Shown piece after piece: positions 38,197 to 46,023 of a stretch of DNA of 64,000 bases. Made by a program: the position numbers and the translations under genes. The notes beneath the pieces were generated by a model. That model made no database searches, was not told the origin of the DNA, and saw only the letters and a program-made list of their open reading frames with translations. Source of the stretch: Vibrio sp. MEBiC08052 (GTDB lineage: Bacteria > Pseudomonadota > Gammaproteobacteria > Enterobacterales > Vibrionaceae); NCBI RefSeq assembly GCF_001506075.1, contig NZ_KQ947475.1, forward strand, positions 2,858,631 through 2,922,630, written 5' to 3'. The number at the start of each line of letters is the position of its first letter. Position 1 is the stretch's first letter.

Positions 38197-39633
38197 TTAT
38201 TGGGTCGGATAGGTTTTGTAGCGAACTCCCATCATCTGTTCCATACAGTGAATCACCTGACCACTGTAGCCAAATTCATTGTCATACCAGATATACAGAA
38301 CACAGCGAGAATCTTGAGCTATCGTTGCCGCCCCATCGATGACTCCGGCATAGCGTGAACCGACTAAATCGGTTGAAACAATTTCAGTGGATTCGGTGTA
38401 ATCAATTTGTGGTGCCAGAGGTGAATTCAGTGCGATATCCCGCAGATAGTGATTCAGGGTTGCTTTGTCTGTATCGGTTGCCAGATTGAGGTTGGCAACT
38501 GCCATCGATACGTTTGGTGTCGGTACCCGGATCGCATTGCCAGTGAGTTTTCCGGCAAGTTCCGGCAGGGCTTTTGCCACAGCTTTGGCCGCGCCGGTTG
38601 AGGTCAGAACCATATTGAGTGAAGCACTTCGGCCACGTCGTTCGCCGCTATGAAAGTTATCAATCAAGTTCTGATCGTTGGTAAATGAATGAACGGTCTC
38701 GATGTGACCTGATAAAATCCCATATTGCTCATGAACAGCTTTTAATACCGGTGTAATAGCATTGGTTGTGCAGCTTGCGGCCGAAATGATGGTGTCATCA
38801 GGCAGAATCGTGAACTCATTAACCCCGAAAACAATATTCTTCATCTCACCTTTGCCCGGTGCTGTCAGGAGCACTTTGGCCGCGCCTTGACATTGCAGAT
38901 GCTGACTTAACCCTTCTTGATCACGCCAAACCCCCGTATTGTCTACGATAAGGGCATCATCAATCCCATAGTCGGTATAGTCGATGTCTTGTGGCTGACT
39001 GGCGTAAATGACCTGAATATAATTGCCATTGGCAATGATGGCTTTACGCTCATGATCTACCGTGATACTGCCGTTGAACAGACCGTGAACTGAGTCACGA
39101 CGGAGTAAACTGGCACGTTTCTCTAAATCACCGTCTTTTCCGCCGCGTACCACAATCGCCCGTAAACGTAACGGATAACCGGGGCCGCTTTTTTCGATTA
39201 GCAAGCGAGCCAGTAAACGGCCAATCCGACCGAAGCCATACAGCACAACATCTTTTGGCGCGGCTCTCGGGGTGTTATTCAAGGTATTGTGAAGCGTTGT
39301 TTGTAAATAATCCTTCAGGCCGGCTTCATCGTCGTGATGTTGCCAGTATCGATGGGCGAGTTGACCAATATCGATACGGCATGGGGCTAATTCTAACTGT
39401 ACGAGTTGTTGTAAAATGGGGAGTGTTTGTTGTAAATCGAGGGGAGAACCAATATAGCGACGGGCAATCCGGTGCGTTTTAATGATTTCAATCGTTGCTG
39501 CGTTAATCAGCGTTTTTCCGAATAAAATAACTTCGACACCTCGGTTGCGATATAACTGTCCGATCAGGGGTGACATGGATTCTGCAATCGTTTGGCCAGC
39601 GTGCCAGTCGAGTAGATGTTTCTCTGGACTCAT
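38197..39633 (-). CDS. N-terminally extended glyceraldehyde-3-phosphate dehydrogenase-like protein
   Basis: A 478-residue GAPDH-superfamily enzyme, about 140 residues longer than GapA. Residues 1 to about 125 are a helical extension of no recognised family. The Rossmann motif YGFGRIGRL starts near residue 132, catalytic Cys288 lies in AASCTTNA, His315 in ETVHSFTNDQN, and WYDNEFGYSGQV is near the end. Such long GAPDHs occur in marine gammaproteobacteria beside normal gapA. Cofactor preference and pathway direction are not readable. The start could be later, but the N-terminal codons look well formed. It is a single gene with a palindrome 38 bases ahead of its start. Confidence 0.85.
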   Translation of the reverse strand: MSPEKHLLDWHAGQTIAESMSPLIGQLYRNRGVEVILFGKTLINAATIEIIKTHRIARRYIGSPLDLQQTLPILQQLVQLELAPCRIDIGQLAHRYWQHHDDEAGLKDYLQTTLHNTLNNTPRAAPKDVVLYGFGRIGRLLARLLIEKSGPGYPLRLRAIVVRGGKDGDLEKRASLLRRDSVHGLFNGSITVDHERKAIIANGNYIQVIYASQPQDIDYTDYGIDDALIVDNTGVWRDQEGLSQHLQCQGAAKVLLTAPGKGEMKNIVFGVNEFTILPDDTIISAASCTTNAITPVLKAVHEQYGILSGHIETVHSFTNDQNLIDNFHSGERRGRSASLNMVLTSTGAAKAVAKALPELAGKLTGNAIRVPTPNVSMAVANLNLATDTDKATLNHYLRDIALNSPLAPQIDYTESTEIVSTDLVGSRYAGVIDGAATIAQDSRCVLYIWYDNEFGYSGQVIHCMEQMMGVRYKTYPTQ

Positions 39634-39934
39634 GATTCTGGGACCTTTTTATTGTTTACGTTGAGCTTAAGTTCATACCTGAGGTATGAATTCAGTCATC
39701 ACCTTTATCAGCGATTTTCTGTTGCAGGCGGATGGCTGTTGTTATGAATTTTTATGGGAGGCGATTCTAATCTGAGTTGTTTTATTTTCCTAGTAAAAAT
39801 AAAACGATATTTTTTACTGTAAATAGATAAGAATGTAGTTTTTTTAATGGTAAAGGAGCGACGAATATCAGACGGGAAAAGAGGCTTCAATTATCAATGA
39901 ATTTGAAGTGATCCGTTTGGGACGAGTATCGACA
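39634..39934. other. Intergenic region upstream of the long GAPDH gene
   Basis: About 300 bp, AT-rich, holding the promoter of the minus-strand GAPDH gene and the palindrome listed separately. A 60-codon open frame here is A/T-driven and has no support. Confidence 0.4.
39672..39690. promoter_or_regulatory. Perfect dyad in the promoter region of the long GAPDH gene
   Basis: TTCATACC (39672-39679), three-base spacer, GGTATGAA (39683-39690). It lies 38-57 bases ahead of the start codon on the minus strand, a usual place for an operator. It could also form a small hairpin in the 5' leader. Confidence 0.5.
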
Positions 39935-40570
39935 TCAGGCCCATTGTAAAACAGCGTATAGCTGAATGTATTTACGCACCAGTTGCTGATCTTTCGAGCG
40001 CCTGAGTGGGTGACCATACTTAATATAACAGGGCGAAACAGCATGACAGGTCTCTAAATGTTGACTTAATCGTGAGTCACTTTCATATAACGTGATGCCC
40101 TGAGCGTTGTACTCTGCGAGTTCGTCCGGTAACTGCCCCATCCACCAATAGAGTAATTCTCGGCTGGTGGTTTTACGCGAGATCCAGTGATCCGCCAGTA
40201 ACAATAATAGGTCTGAAGGTTGAATTGCATAGGCATATTCTTCTTTCCAGAGGGCGATATCTTGAACTAGTTTTTCCCGACATGTCTTTCCGGCACTGAC
40301 AAGATGATGCGTTAAGATCCACACGGTGCCTATTTCCGACGTCACCCGGAAATGATGGGGGAGTTCATGGTGTATATGGAGATCGATCGGCGTGTATTCA
40401 CAAGAATGGCCGAATTCAATCAGTGTACGGGCTAGGCGTCTGGAGAATGCTTTGGCAAGGTGGTGTTCCGTCATTCCCTGATTATGAATCGTCGGATAGT
40501 GTTTTTCACATAACTTCAGGCAGTCAGATTGAAACTCATTGACACTTTGAATCAGGATATCCAATAACAA
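39935..40570 (-). CDS. Conserved-looking hypothetical cytosolic protein
   Basis: About 211 residues, not recognised. The composition is globular and helical, rich in His, Leu and Trp, with no signal peptide. Notable stretches are EHHLAKAFSRRLARTLIEFGHSCEYTP, IHHELPHHFRVTSEIGTVWIL and RELLYWWMGQLPDELAEYNAQGI. The frame opens at an ATG (40594), but GGGAG falls inside it and best fits a TTG start at 40570; the true start is uncertain. It stands alone on the minus strand between the GAPDH gene and the cytochrome gene. Coding is supported by its length and even amino-acid use, not by homology. Confidence 0.65.
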   Translation of the reverse strand: MLLDILIQSVNEFQSDCLKLCEKHYPTIHNQGMTEHHLAKAFSRRLARTLIEFGHSCEYTPIDLHIHHELPHHFRVTSEIGTVWILTHHLVSAGKTCREKLVQDIALWKEEYAYAIQPSDLLLLLADHWISRKTTSRELLYWWMGQLPDELAEYNAQGITLYESDSRLSQHLETCHAVSPCYIKYGHPLRRSKDQQLVRKYIQLYAVLQWA

Positions 40571-40966
40571 GACCAACACTCCCTGTGAGAACAAAATTCA
40601 GCGTAGCATATTTTATACTGAACTCGACTTTTTTTATTCTTTTCGGAGAGCTATTCGACTAAATATCTTGAGTTTTTGTGATGTTTTCAGCGCATTTTAA
40701 GCGGTCGACTTGGTTGTGAGAGTAACCGATAAAATGAGCTCGTTTATAATACATAATGTGAATTTAGTGCAAATAAACGCGTATAGTTCAAGAAATTAGA
40801 ATAAGTTCGTCAATTTATTGAGGTGTTCGGTGAAATCGTTATAAGAAATACTCATTAAAGGAAGTGAGGATAGACCGATTTCTACTATAAATGCTATTGG
40901 AGCAACAATTGTTTTTAATTTTGTCAACAGTCGTTATGAGCAAATATACAGTCAGGAAGGGCCGAT
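40571..40966. other. Intergenic region upstream of the cytochrome b561 gene
   Basis: About 400 bp of AT-rich sequence holding divergent promoters. No ORF, hairpin or repeat stands out. AGGAAGG about eight bases before the cytochrome start is its ribosome binding site. Confidence 0.4.
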
Positions 40967-41509
40967 ATGAGCACTGATGTTAAAAACTATAATCTTGTCG
41001 CTAGGAGCATACACTGGCTATCGGCAATTGTTATTGTGGGAATGTTTGCTGTTGGTATCTGGATGGTTGATCTGTCTTACTACAGCACTTGGTATCACGA
41101 AGCCCCCTTTTTACATAAATCTGTCGGGATACTTTTGGCACTTTTGACTATTTTCCGGGTTGTCTGGAAAGCTTCAACGGTATCACCAAAAGTGACAGGG
41201 TCCCGTTTTGAAACAATTGCATCGAAAGCGGTTCATCATACGATGTATCTTGATTTGTTCGTTATCTTTGTCTCCGGTTATCTGATTTCTACAGAAGATG
41301 GCCGAGGTATTGATGTGTTTAACTGGTTTACCATTCCCGGTGCCGGGGCGCTCTTTGAAGGGCAGGCTGATCTCGCTGGCGTTGTACACGAAATCGCGGC
41401 TTGGACATTGATCATTATGGTCGTTTTGCATGTCTTGGCAGCCCTACAACACCACTTTATTTCTAAAGATGATACATTACGAAAAATGATAGGAGCATCA
41501 AAATCATGA
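40967..41509 (+). CDS. Cytochrome b561 family protein
   Basis: A 180-residue di-heme membrane protein with four helices: about 14-32, 49-65, 90-107 and 140-160. Candidate heme-ligand histidines sit in SIHWLSA (17), LHKSVG (49), VVHEIAA and MVVLHVLAALQHH. Members of this family move electrons from the quinone pool or oxidise superoxide (CybB). It overlaps the YceI gene by four bases (ATGA). This pairing of b561 and YceI is common and suggests a joint isoprenoid-quinone or redox role. Confidence 0.93.
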   Translation: MSTDVKNYNLVARSIHWLSAIVIVGMFAVGIWMVDLSYYSTWYHEAPFLHKSVGILLALLTIFRVVWKASTVSPKVTGSRFETIASKAVHHTMYLDLFVIFVSGYLISTEDGRGIDVFNWFTIPGAGALFEGQADLAGVVHEIAAWTLIIMVVLHVLAALQHHFISKDDTLRKMIGASKS

Positions 41510-42075
41510 AAAAGGCATTACTAGCAACAGGGTTGGCATTAACGACAACACTATCTTTTGGTGCAACTGCTGCCGATTATGTTATCGACACAGAAGGTGG
41601 TCACGCATCGATTAACTTTACCGTGAGCCATCTGGGATATAGCTATATTCAGGGACGTTTTAATCGTTTTGACGGAACATTCTCTTATGATCCGAAGAAT
41701 ATTGCTGCATCAAAGGTTGAGGTTAAAGTCGATACAACGTCTCTGGACTCAAACCACGCTGAGCGAGATAAGCACCTTCGTGGCGGAGAATTTATTGACG
41801 CAGGTAAGTATTCAACAGCAACGTTTAAAAGTACCAGTATTGAGGACCAAGGTGATGGTGAATTTACCATCAATGGTGATCTGACGCTGCATGGGCAAAC
41901 CAAGCCGATTAGTATCGATGCAGAACTCATTGGTGCCGGCCCGGATCCATGGGGAGGCGAACGTGCTGGTTTTGAAGGGACGACAACACTAAAGTTATCT
42001 GACTTTGGTATCAAAGCCATGGACATGGTTGAAACGGTTGATATGCAGCTTTATGTTGAAGGCATTAAACAATAA
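41506..42075 (+). CDS. Periplasmic YceI-family lipid-binding protein
   Basis: A 189-residue protein with a signal peptide (MKKALLATGLALTTTLSFGATAA). The lipocalin-like YceI barrel follows: YVIDTEGGHASINFTVSHLGYSYIQGRF, then DSNHAERDKHLRGGEFID and LTLHGQTKPI. YceI proteins bind polyisoprenoids such as ubiquinone precursors. Its start overlaps the cytochrome b561 stop, so translation is coupled. A terminator follows 23 bases after the stop. Confidence 0.94.
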   Translation: MKKALLATGLALTTTLSFGATAADYVIDTEGGHASINFTVSHLGYSYIQGRFNRFDGTFSYDPKNIAASKVEVKVDTTSLDSNHAERDKHLRGGEFIDAGKYSTATFKSTSIEDQGDGEFTINGDLTLHGQTKPISIDAELIGAGPDPWGGERAGFEGTTTLKLSDFGIKAMDMVETVDMQLYVEGIKQ

Positions 42076-42097
42076 GCTGTATGTGATACGATAAATT

Positions 42098-42124
42098 AAA
42101 GCCTCTCATCTGGGAGGCTTTTTT
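42098..42124 (+). terminator. Rho-independent terminator of the cytochrome b561-YceI operon
   Basis: AAAGCCTC (42098-42105) / GAGGCTTT (42114-42121) with an eight-base loop and a T-run. Confidence 0.9.
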
Positions 42125-42175
42125 GATTAACCATTCAATCTTCAATCATAGATTCGCGTCGGTGTTCAAAAACGC

Positions 42176-43069
42176 TTAGGCATCATTTTTAAGTGCGTCA
42201 ATTTGCTCCATCGAGGCTGCTTTTTTCTGACTCGGGCGGCTGAATACCAACCAGTTGCCCAAACCGACAAGGAAAGCGCCACCGACAATGTTGCCAAGAG
42301 TCACAGGGATCAGATTGGCAAACACAAAGTGAGAAATCGTCAGGTCAGCATATTGACTGGCATCTGTACCGATAGCATGCCAGAAAGTATCCGGTGCGAA
42401 TGTCTGAATCGCAATGCCTAATGGCACCATAAACATATTGGCAACACAGTGTTCAAAACCTGAAGAAACGAACAGACCAACGGGTAAAATCGTCATCATT
42501 GCTTTGGTTGCTGCATTTTTTGAACTGAATGTTAACCAAACTGCGAGACAGACCAACAGGTTACACAAAATACCGAGAGCAAAAGCTTGGATAAATGTGT
42601 GGTGGAGTTTGTGTTGGGCCGTATTCAGTGCATTGAGGCCCCATTGCCCGTGAGCGCTACCGTATAAACCGGCAGCCATCACTAACACTAACAGCAACAT
42701 GGCACCCAAAAAGTTACCGATATAGACTTTGCCCCAGATTGTCAGCATCTGAGTGGTATTCACTTGTCGATTTGCCCGAGCGAGAATAGTGAGTACAGAA
42801 CTGGTAAAAAGCTCTCCGCCACAAATTACAACCAGAATCAGACCCAGACTGAAAGCGATACCTCCGGCCAGTTTTGCCAAACCCCAGGGAATATCTGCAG
42901 AGCCTGTCGTGACTGTAATATAAAATACAAATGCAAGCCCGATAAAAAGGCCAGCCATCACCCCGAGTCCTAAAATCGTCCCTGTTGATTTCTTGGTTTT
43001 ACTATTTGCGTAATGTTCTGCTTCAACCATCATTTCAGCAGGCGTTAAGTAATCGGTATTGTTCGCCAT
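42176..43069 (-). CDS. focA: Formate/nitrite transporter family channel, FocA-like
   Basis: A 297-residue FNT-family membrane protein with six helices. YLTPAEMMVEAEHYANSKTKKS at the N-terminus and GELFTSSVLTIL, then GNFLGAML, are FNT signatures. FEHCVANMFMVPLGI in the middle and NLIPVTLGNIVGGAF near the end carry pore residues. It moves formate across the inner membrane, inward or outward with pH. ATG 43069 is chosen (GGAGAG upstream); the frame opens eight codons earlier. No pyruvate formate-lyase gene adjoins it, unlike in enteric bacteria. It is divergent from a LysR gene 189 bases away. Confidence 0.93.
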   Translation of the reverse strand: MANNTDYLTPAEMMVEAEHYANSKTKKSTGTILGLGVMAGLFIGLAFVFYITVTTGSADIPWGLAKLAGGIAFSLGLILVVICGGELFTSSVLTILARANRQVNTTQMLTIWGKVYIGNFLGAMLLLVLVMAAGLYGSAHGQWGLNALNTAQHKLHHTFIQAFALGILCNLLVCLAVWLTFSSKNAATKAMMTILPVGLFVSSGFEHCVANMFMVPLGIAIQTFAPDTFWHAIGTDASQYADLTISHFVFANLIPVTLGNIVGGAFLVGLGNWLVFSRPSQKKAASMEQIDALKNDA

Positions 43070-43258
43070 ATGGGCTCTCCAGATATAACTCATAGCGTTT
43101 AAATTGTGTGCTACAGCACATTCCTGCGCGTAGAGTACCTAATTTTACACCATACGGTAAATTGGTAATTCTGAATATAACTATCAATTTGATTGATAGT
43201 TGCCGGAAGCCCCGTAAAATAAAGCTGGAGTGGATGCACAATAACGATAGGTAAATCG

Positions 43259-44164
43259 GTGAGATATACATTAAAACAGATCGCTGTCTTTGATGCGATT
43301 GCTGAATATGGCAGTGTTAGTCAGGCTGCGGATTACTTGTCACTGACACAATCTGCGACCAGCATGTCTTTGTCGCAACTGGAAAAAATTCTGGGACGCA
43401 CATTATTCGAGCGGTTGGGTAAACAGATGCGACTGACGCACTGGGGAGAGTGGCTCCGACCGCGGGCAAGGCGTTTGCTGCAAGATGCCCGGCAGATCGA
43501 GACCGGTTTTTTTGATTTGCAGGGCATCAGCGGTGATCTGACGTTGTGCGCCAGTCAGACACCGGCTGAGCATCTGCTTCCGGAATTAATCAGTCTGTTG
43601 GATCATCGTTATCCCGATGTCCGGATCAAAGTGAGTGTCAAAAGCTCACATAATGTCATTGAAGATGTTCTGAATTACCGCAGTGATTTAGGTATTATCG
43701 AAGGCCGTTGTGATGACCATCGTCTAGGTCAGGAAATCTGGTGTAGTGATCAACTGACGATTGTTGCCGCCCCTGATCACCCGTATGCAAGCTTACCCTC
43801 TGTCAGTTTTGAGCAACTGGCGCAAGCACGATGGGTGTTACGAGAACCCGGTTCGGGGACCCGGATGGTGTTTGAAAGTGCCATTCACCCTTATGTTCCT
43901 CAGTTGGATGTCTGGCGTGAGTATGATTTTGTACCGCTGCTTTGCAGCCTGACGGCACATTCAGATTATTTGACCTGTTTGCCGTACCTTGAAGTGAAAC
44001 CGTTAATCGAAAATAACCAGTTAGTCCCCTTAAATGTACCGGCATTAAAGATGGATCGGAGTTTGTCTTTTATCTGGCGTGCCGATGTCGGCGAACATCC
44101 ATTAATCGACTGTATCAGGACAACCGGCTTGCACATGGTTGAAGGCCGGTCTCTTCTGCTATAG
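43259..44164 (+). CDS. LysR-family transcriptional regulator divergent from focA
   Basis: A 301-residue regulator. The HTH occupies residues 5-60 (LKQIAVFDAIAEYGSVSQAADYLSLTQSATSMSLSQLEKILGRTLFER), and the effector domain begins near 88 (GDLTLCASQTPAEHLLPELI). It resembles YeiE/CysB-like members that sense small anions. It starts with GTG; AGGT lies about nine bases upstream. Divergence from focA suggests it may control formate transport. Its TAG stop lies within the left arm of a perfect inverted repeat. Confidence 0.9.
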   Translation: MRYTLKQIAVFDAIAEYGSVSQAADYLSLTQSATSMSLSQLEKILGRTLFERLGKQMRLTHWGEWLRPRARRLLQDARQIETGFFDLQGISGDLTLCASQTPAEHLLPELISLLDHRYPDVRIKVSVKSSHNVIEDVLNYRSDLGIIEGRCDDHRLGQEIWCSDQLTIVAAPDHPYASLPSVSFEQLAQARWVLREPGSGTRMVFESAIHPYVPQLDVWREYDFVPLLCSLTAHSDYLTCLPYLEVKPLIENNQLVPLNVPALKMDRSLSFIWRADVGEHPLIDCIRTTGLHMVEGRSLLL

Positions 44165-44192
44165 ACGCTTAGTTCGCAAGCTAAGCGTCTAT
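44161..44192. terminator. 12-bp perfect inverted repeat between convergent genes
   Basis: ATAGACGCTTAG (44161-44172) and CTAAGCGTCTAT (44181-44192) with an eight-base loop. The left arm contains the LysR stop codon, and the right arm ends seven bases before the stop of the OLD-family gene. No T-tract is present, so it may act as a bidirectional terminator or RNA-end structure. Confidence 0.75.
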
Positions 44193-44198
44193 AACGCG

Positions 44199-45833
44199 TT
44201 AGGTATTACCATTTGCCATTGTGACAATACGTTTCAGCGTTTGTCTGAGTTCAGATGGAATACATACCACACCGCGTTGTTCACAATAAGAGACGATCGC
44301 GAGTGCTAAATCAGGTTTTGCATATTTCTTGAGTACCCGAGTGACCACTTTTTTGGCAGGAATCGGGTGGTCGTGTGGGATTCTAAGCATATCTTTAAAG
44401 AAAAATTCGAAGCCATGATTATATAGGAAGTGTTCGATATCGCGGTCCGGGAGTTCGGTCAGACGGTGTAATATCTGATCATGTCCCAGTTGTGTGTGAA
44501 CTATTGCCGCATATTTCTTACCTGCTGAATCTCCGTCAGTGACCACATGCCAGTCGATCCCGAATGCTTTGGCAACTTTAATCAACGATTTAAGTCCGGA
44601 TTGCGCAAATTCTATGATTTGTATCCCTTCAGCCATCAAATCATAACCACACTGGCGAGCCAGTTCACTAAACAGCCAGACCTCAGTCTCTCCTTCGACC
44701 AATAACCAGCAGCGGGCGAATAACGCACTGGAGCGATGGAAGCGAATATGGAAGCCGATACGACGTAGGTCGTCCTGAGATAATATTTTTTCCGGGACAG
44801 ACATCGCCTTGGTTCGGTCTGTCATTCTGACCAGTCGCCTGATGGAATAGAGTGGCACGGCTGCAAGCAATTCACCACTGTTAGTGGTGAGAATTTTTTG
44901 CATCGGTAGCAATTGTAAAATCGTCCAGGCCCGTGCTAAATGAGTTGGGTGTAATCGGCCTTCCGGATCTTCGATGATGAGTATCGGTCTCGCACATCGG
45001 CGGAGATCGGTCGGGCCTTTGGCTTGTAGATATGCATTCAGCAAGCGCATCAACAGCAGACGACTCTGACGGTTTTTTGTCTCTTCAATATATTGAATGA
45101 AGGTTTTTTCTGATGTGGGAGAAGCATAAACCAGACTGTTTCTCTCAAACATCGGCTTCTTTTTACTCCGACTTTTGAATGAGAAATAGTGTTCAACCAG
45201 CGAATTCATCGCATTGAGGCTGCTTTTGATTTCCCCTTTGTTGACATGTCCCGGCGTTGCCAGCAAACGGCGGCAGGTATTGTCGATTCTTTTCTCTATT
45301 CTGGCATTCTTACTATGATTGTTGCCATTGGTTGACTCTTCGAAATGTCGAGAATCCCTGAGCCGGAGGACAGGATGGAGGCTGCTTAGCTCTTGGGCGA
45401 GTTTTTCTGAATGGTGCAGTTTGAGCGGCTCGCCATCCTGATCAAGAAAGTGATGGACGGTCGTGATGCGGTCATGTTCTCTGGTACCGCTGATCCGATA
45501 AATGATCCGGCTGAGTCCCCGGGGCGCAGGTTGCCAGATCGGCTTGAGTTTACGATATCGGCCGGATTTTGGCTCATTTTTCTCAGTTGTGACAAAACAG
45601 AGCACGATTTGCAGATGCTGGGTCTGTGGTTGAGAAACAGCGTAGTTAACATGAAAATCCTGCAGTGAAAAGTGATACAGACTACCGTCAGGTGGGAGGG
45701 CAATACTGAGTGCGTCCAGCAGTGAAGACTTTCCCCAAGTGTTTTCTCCGATTAAAGTGGTGAGCGCTTCTAAACTAAGCGATAAACGACGGATTCCTCG
45801 GAAGCCGGATATTTCGACTCGCTCTAAATGCAT
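44199..45833 (-). CDS. OLD-family ATPase/TOPRIM nuclease, YbjD-like
   Basis: A 544-residue protein. An N-terminal SMC/RecF-like ATPase has MHLERVEISGFRG, Walker A LIGENTWGKSS (about 31-41) and a late Walker B region, ILIIEDPEGRLHPTHLA. The C-terminal half has a TOPRIM domain (WLLVEGETEVWLFSELA, then VVTDGDSAGKKYA) with the acidic metal ligands. OLD-type proteins are ATP-dependent nucleases involved in phage exclusion or DNA repair; the stand-alone YbjD group without a GajB helicase has no settled role. ATG 45833 is preferred because GGGAAG is well spaced to it and too close to the ATG two codons earlier. It is monocistronic. Confidence 0.88.
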   Translation of the reverse strand: MHLERVEISGFRGIRRLSLSLEALTTLIGENTWGKSSLLDALSIALPPDGSLYHFSLQDFHVNYAVSQPQTQHLQIVLCFVTTEKNEPKSGRYRKLKPIWQPAPRGLSRIIYRISGTREHDRITTVHHFLDQDGEPLKLHHSEKLAQELSSLHPVLRLRDSRHFEESTNGNNHSKNARIEKRIDNTCRRLLATPGHVNKGEIKSSLNAMNSLVEHYFSFKSRSKKKPMFERNSLVYASPTSEKTFIQYIEETKNRQSRLLLMRLLNAYLQAKGPTDLRRCARPILIIEDPEGRLHPTHLARAWTILQLLPMQKILTTNSGELLAAVPLYSIRRLVRMTDRTKAMSVPEKILSQDDLRRIGFHIRFHRSSALFARCWLLVEGETEVWLFSELARQCGYDLMAEGIQIIEFAQSGLKSLIKVAKAFGIDWHVVTDGDSAGKKYAAIVHTQLGHDQILHRLTELPDRDIEHFLYNHGFEFFFKDMLRIPHDHPIPAKKVVTRVLKKYAKPDLALAIVSYCEQRGVVCIPSELRQTLKRIVTMANGNT

Positions 45834-46023
45834 AGGCATCTTCCCAGAGAGATGGCACTTATTGTAAGTGTAAGAATAATATAAAAAGTCAGAAATACGA
45901 GTTACTTACATCACAGATGATGAATATCAGTGGGGGCAGTTGCTTTAGAGATTAAAAAAGTTTGAACTCTATTTCACAAATGGAGATGAATCTGTCATGC
46001 TTTTCTACCCATGATATGAAAAA

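Noticed and set aside
39708..39890. 60-codon minus-strand ORF upstream of the long GAPDH gene
   Set aside because: Composition is dominated by Lys/Ile/Phe from AT-rich DNA and there is no ribosome binding site.
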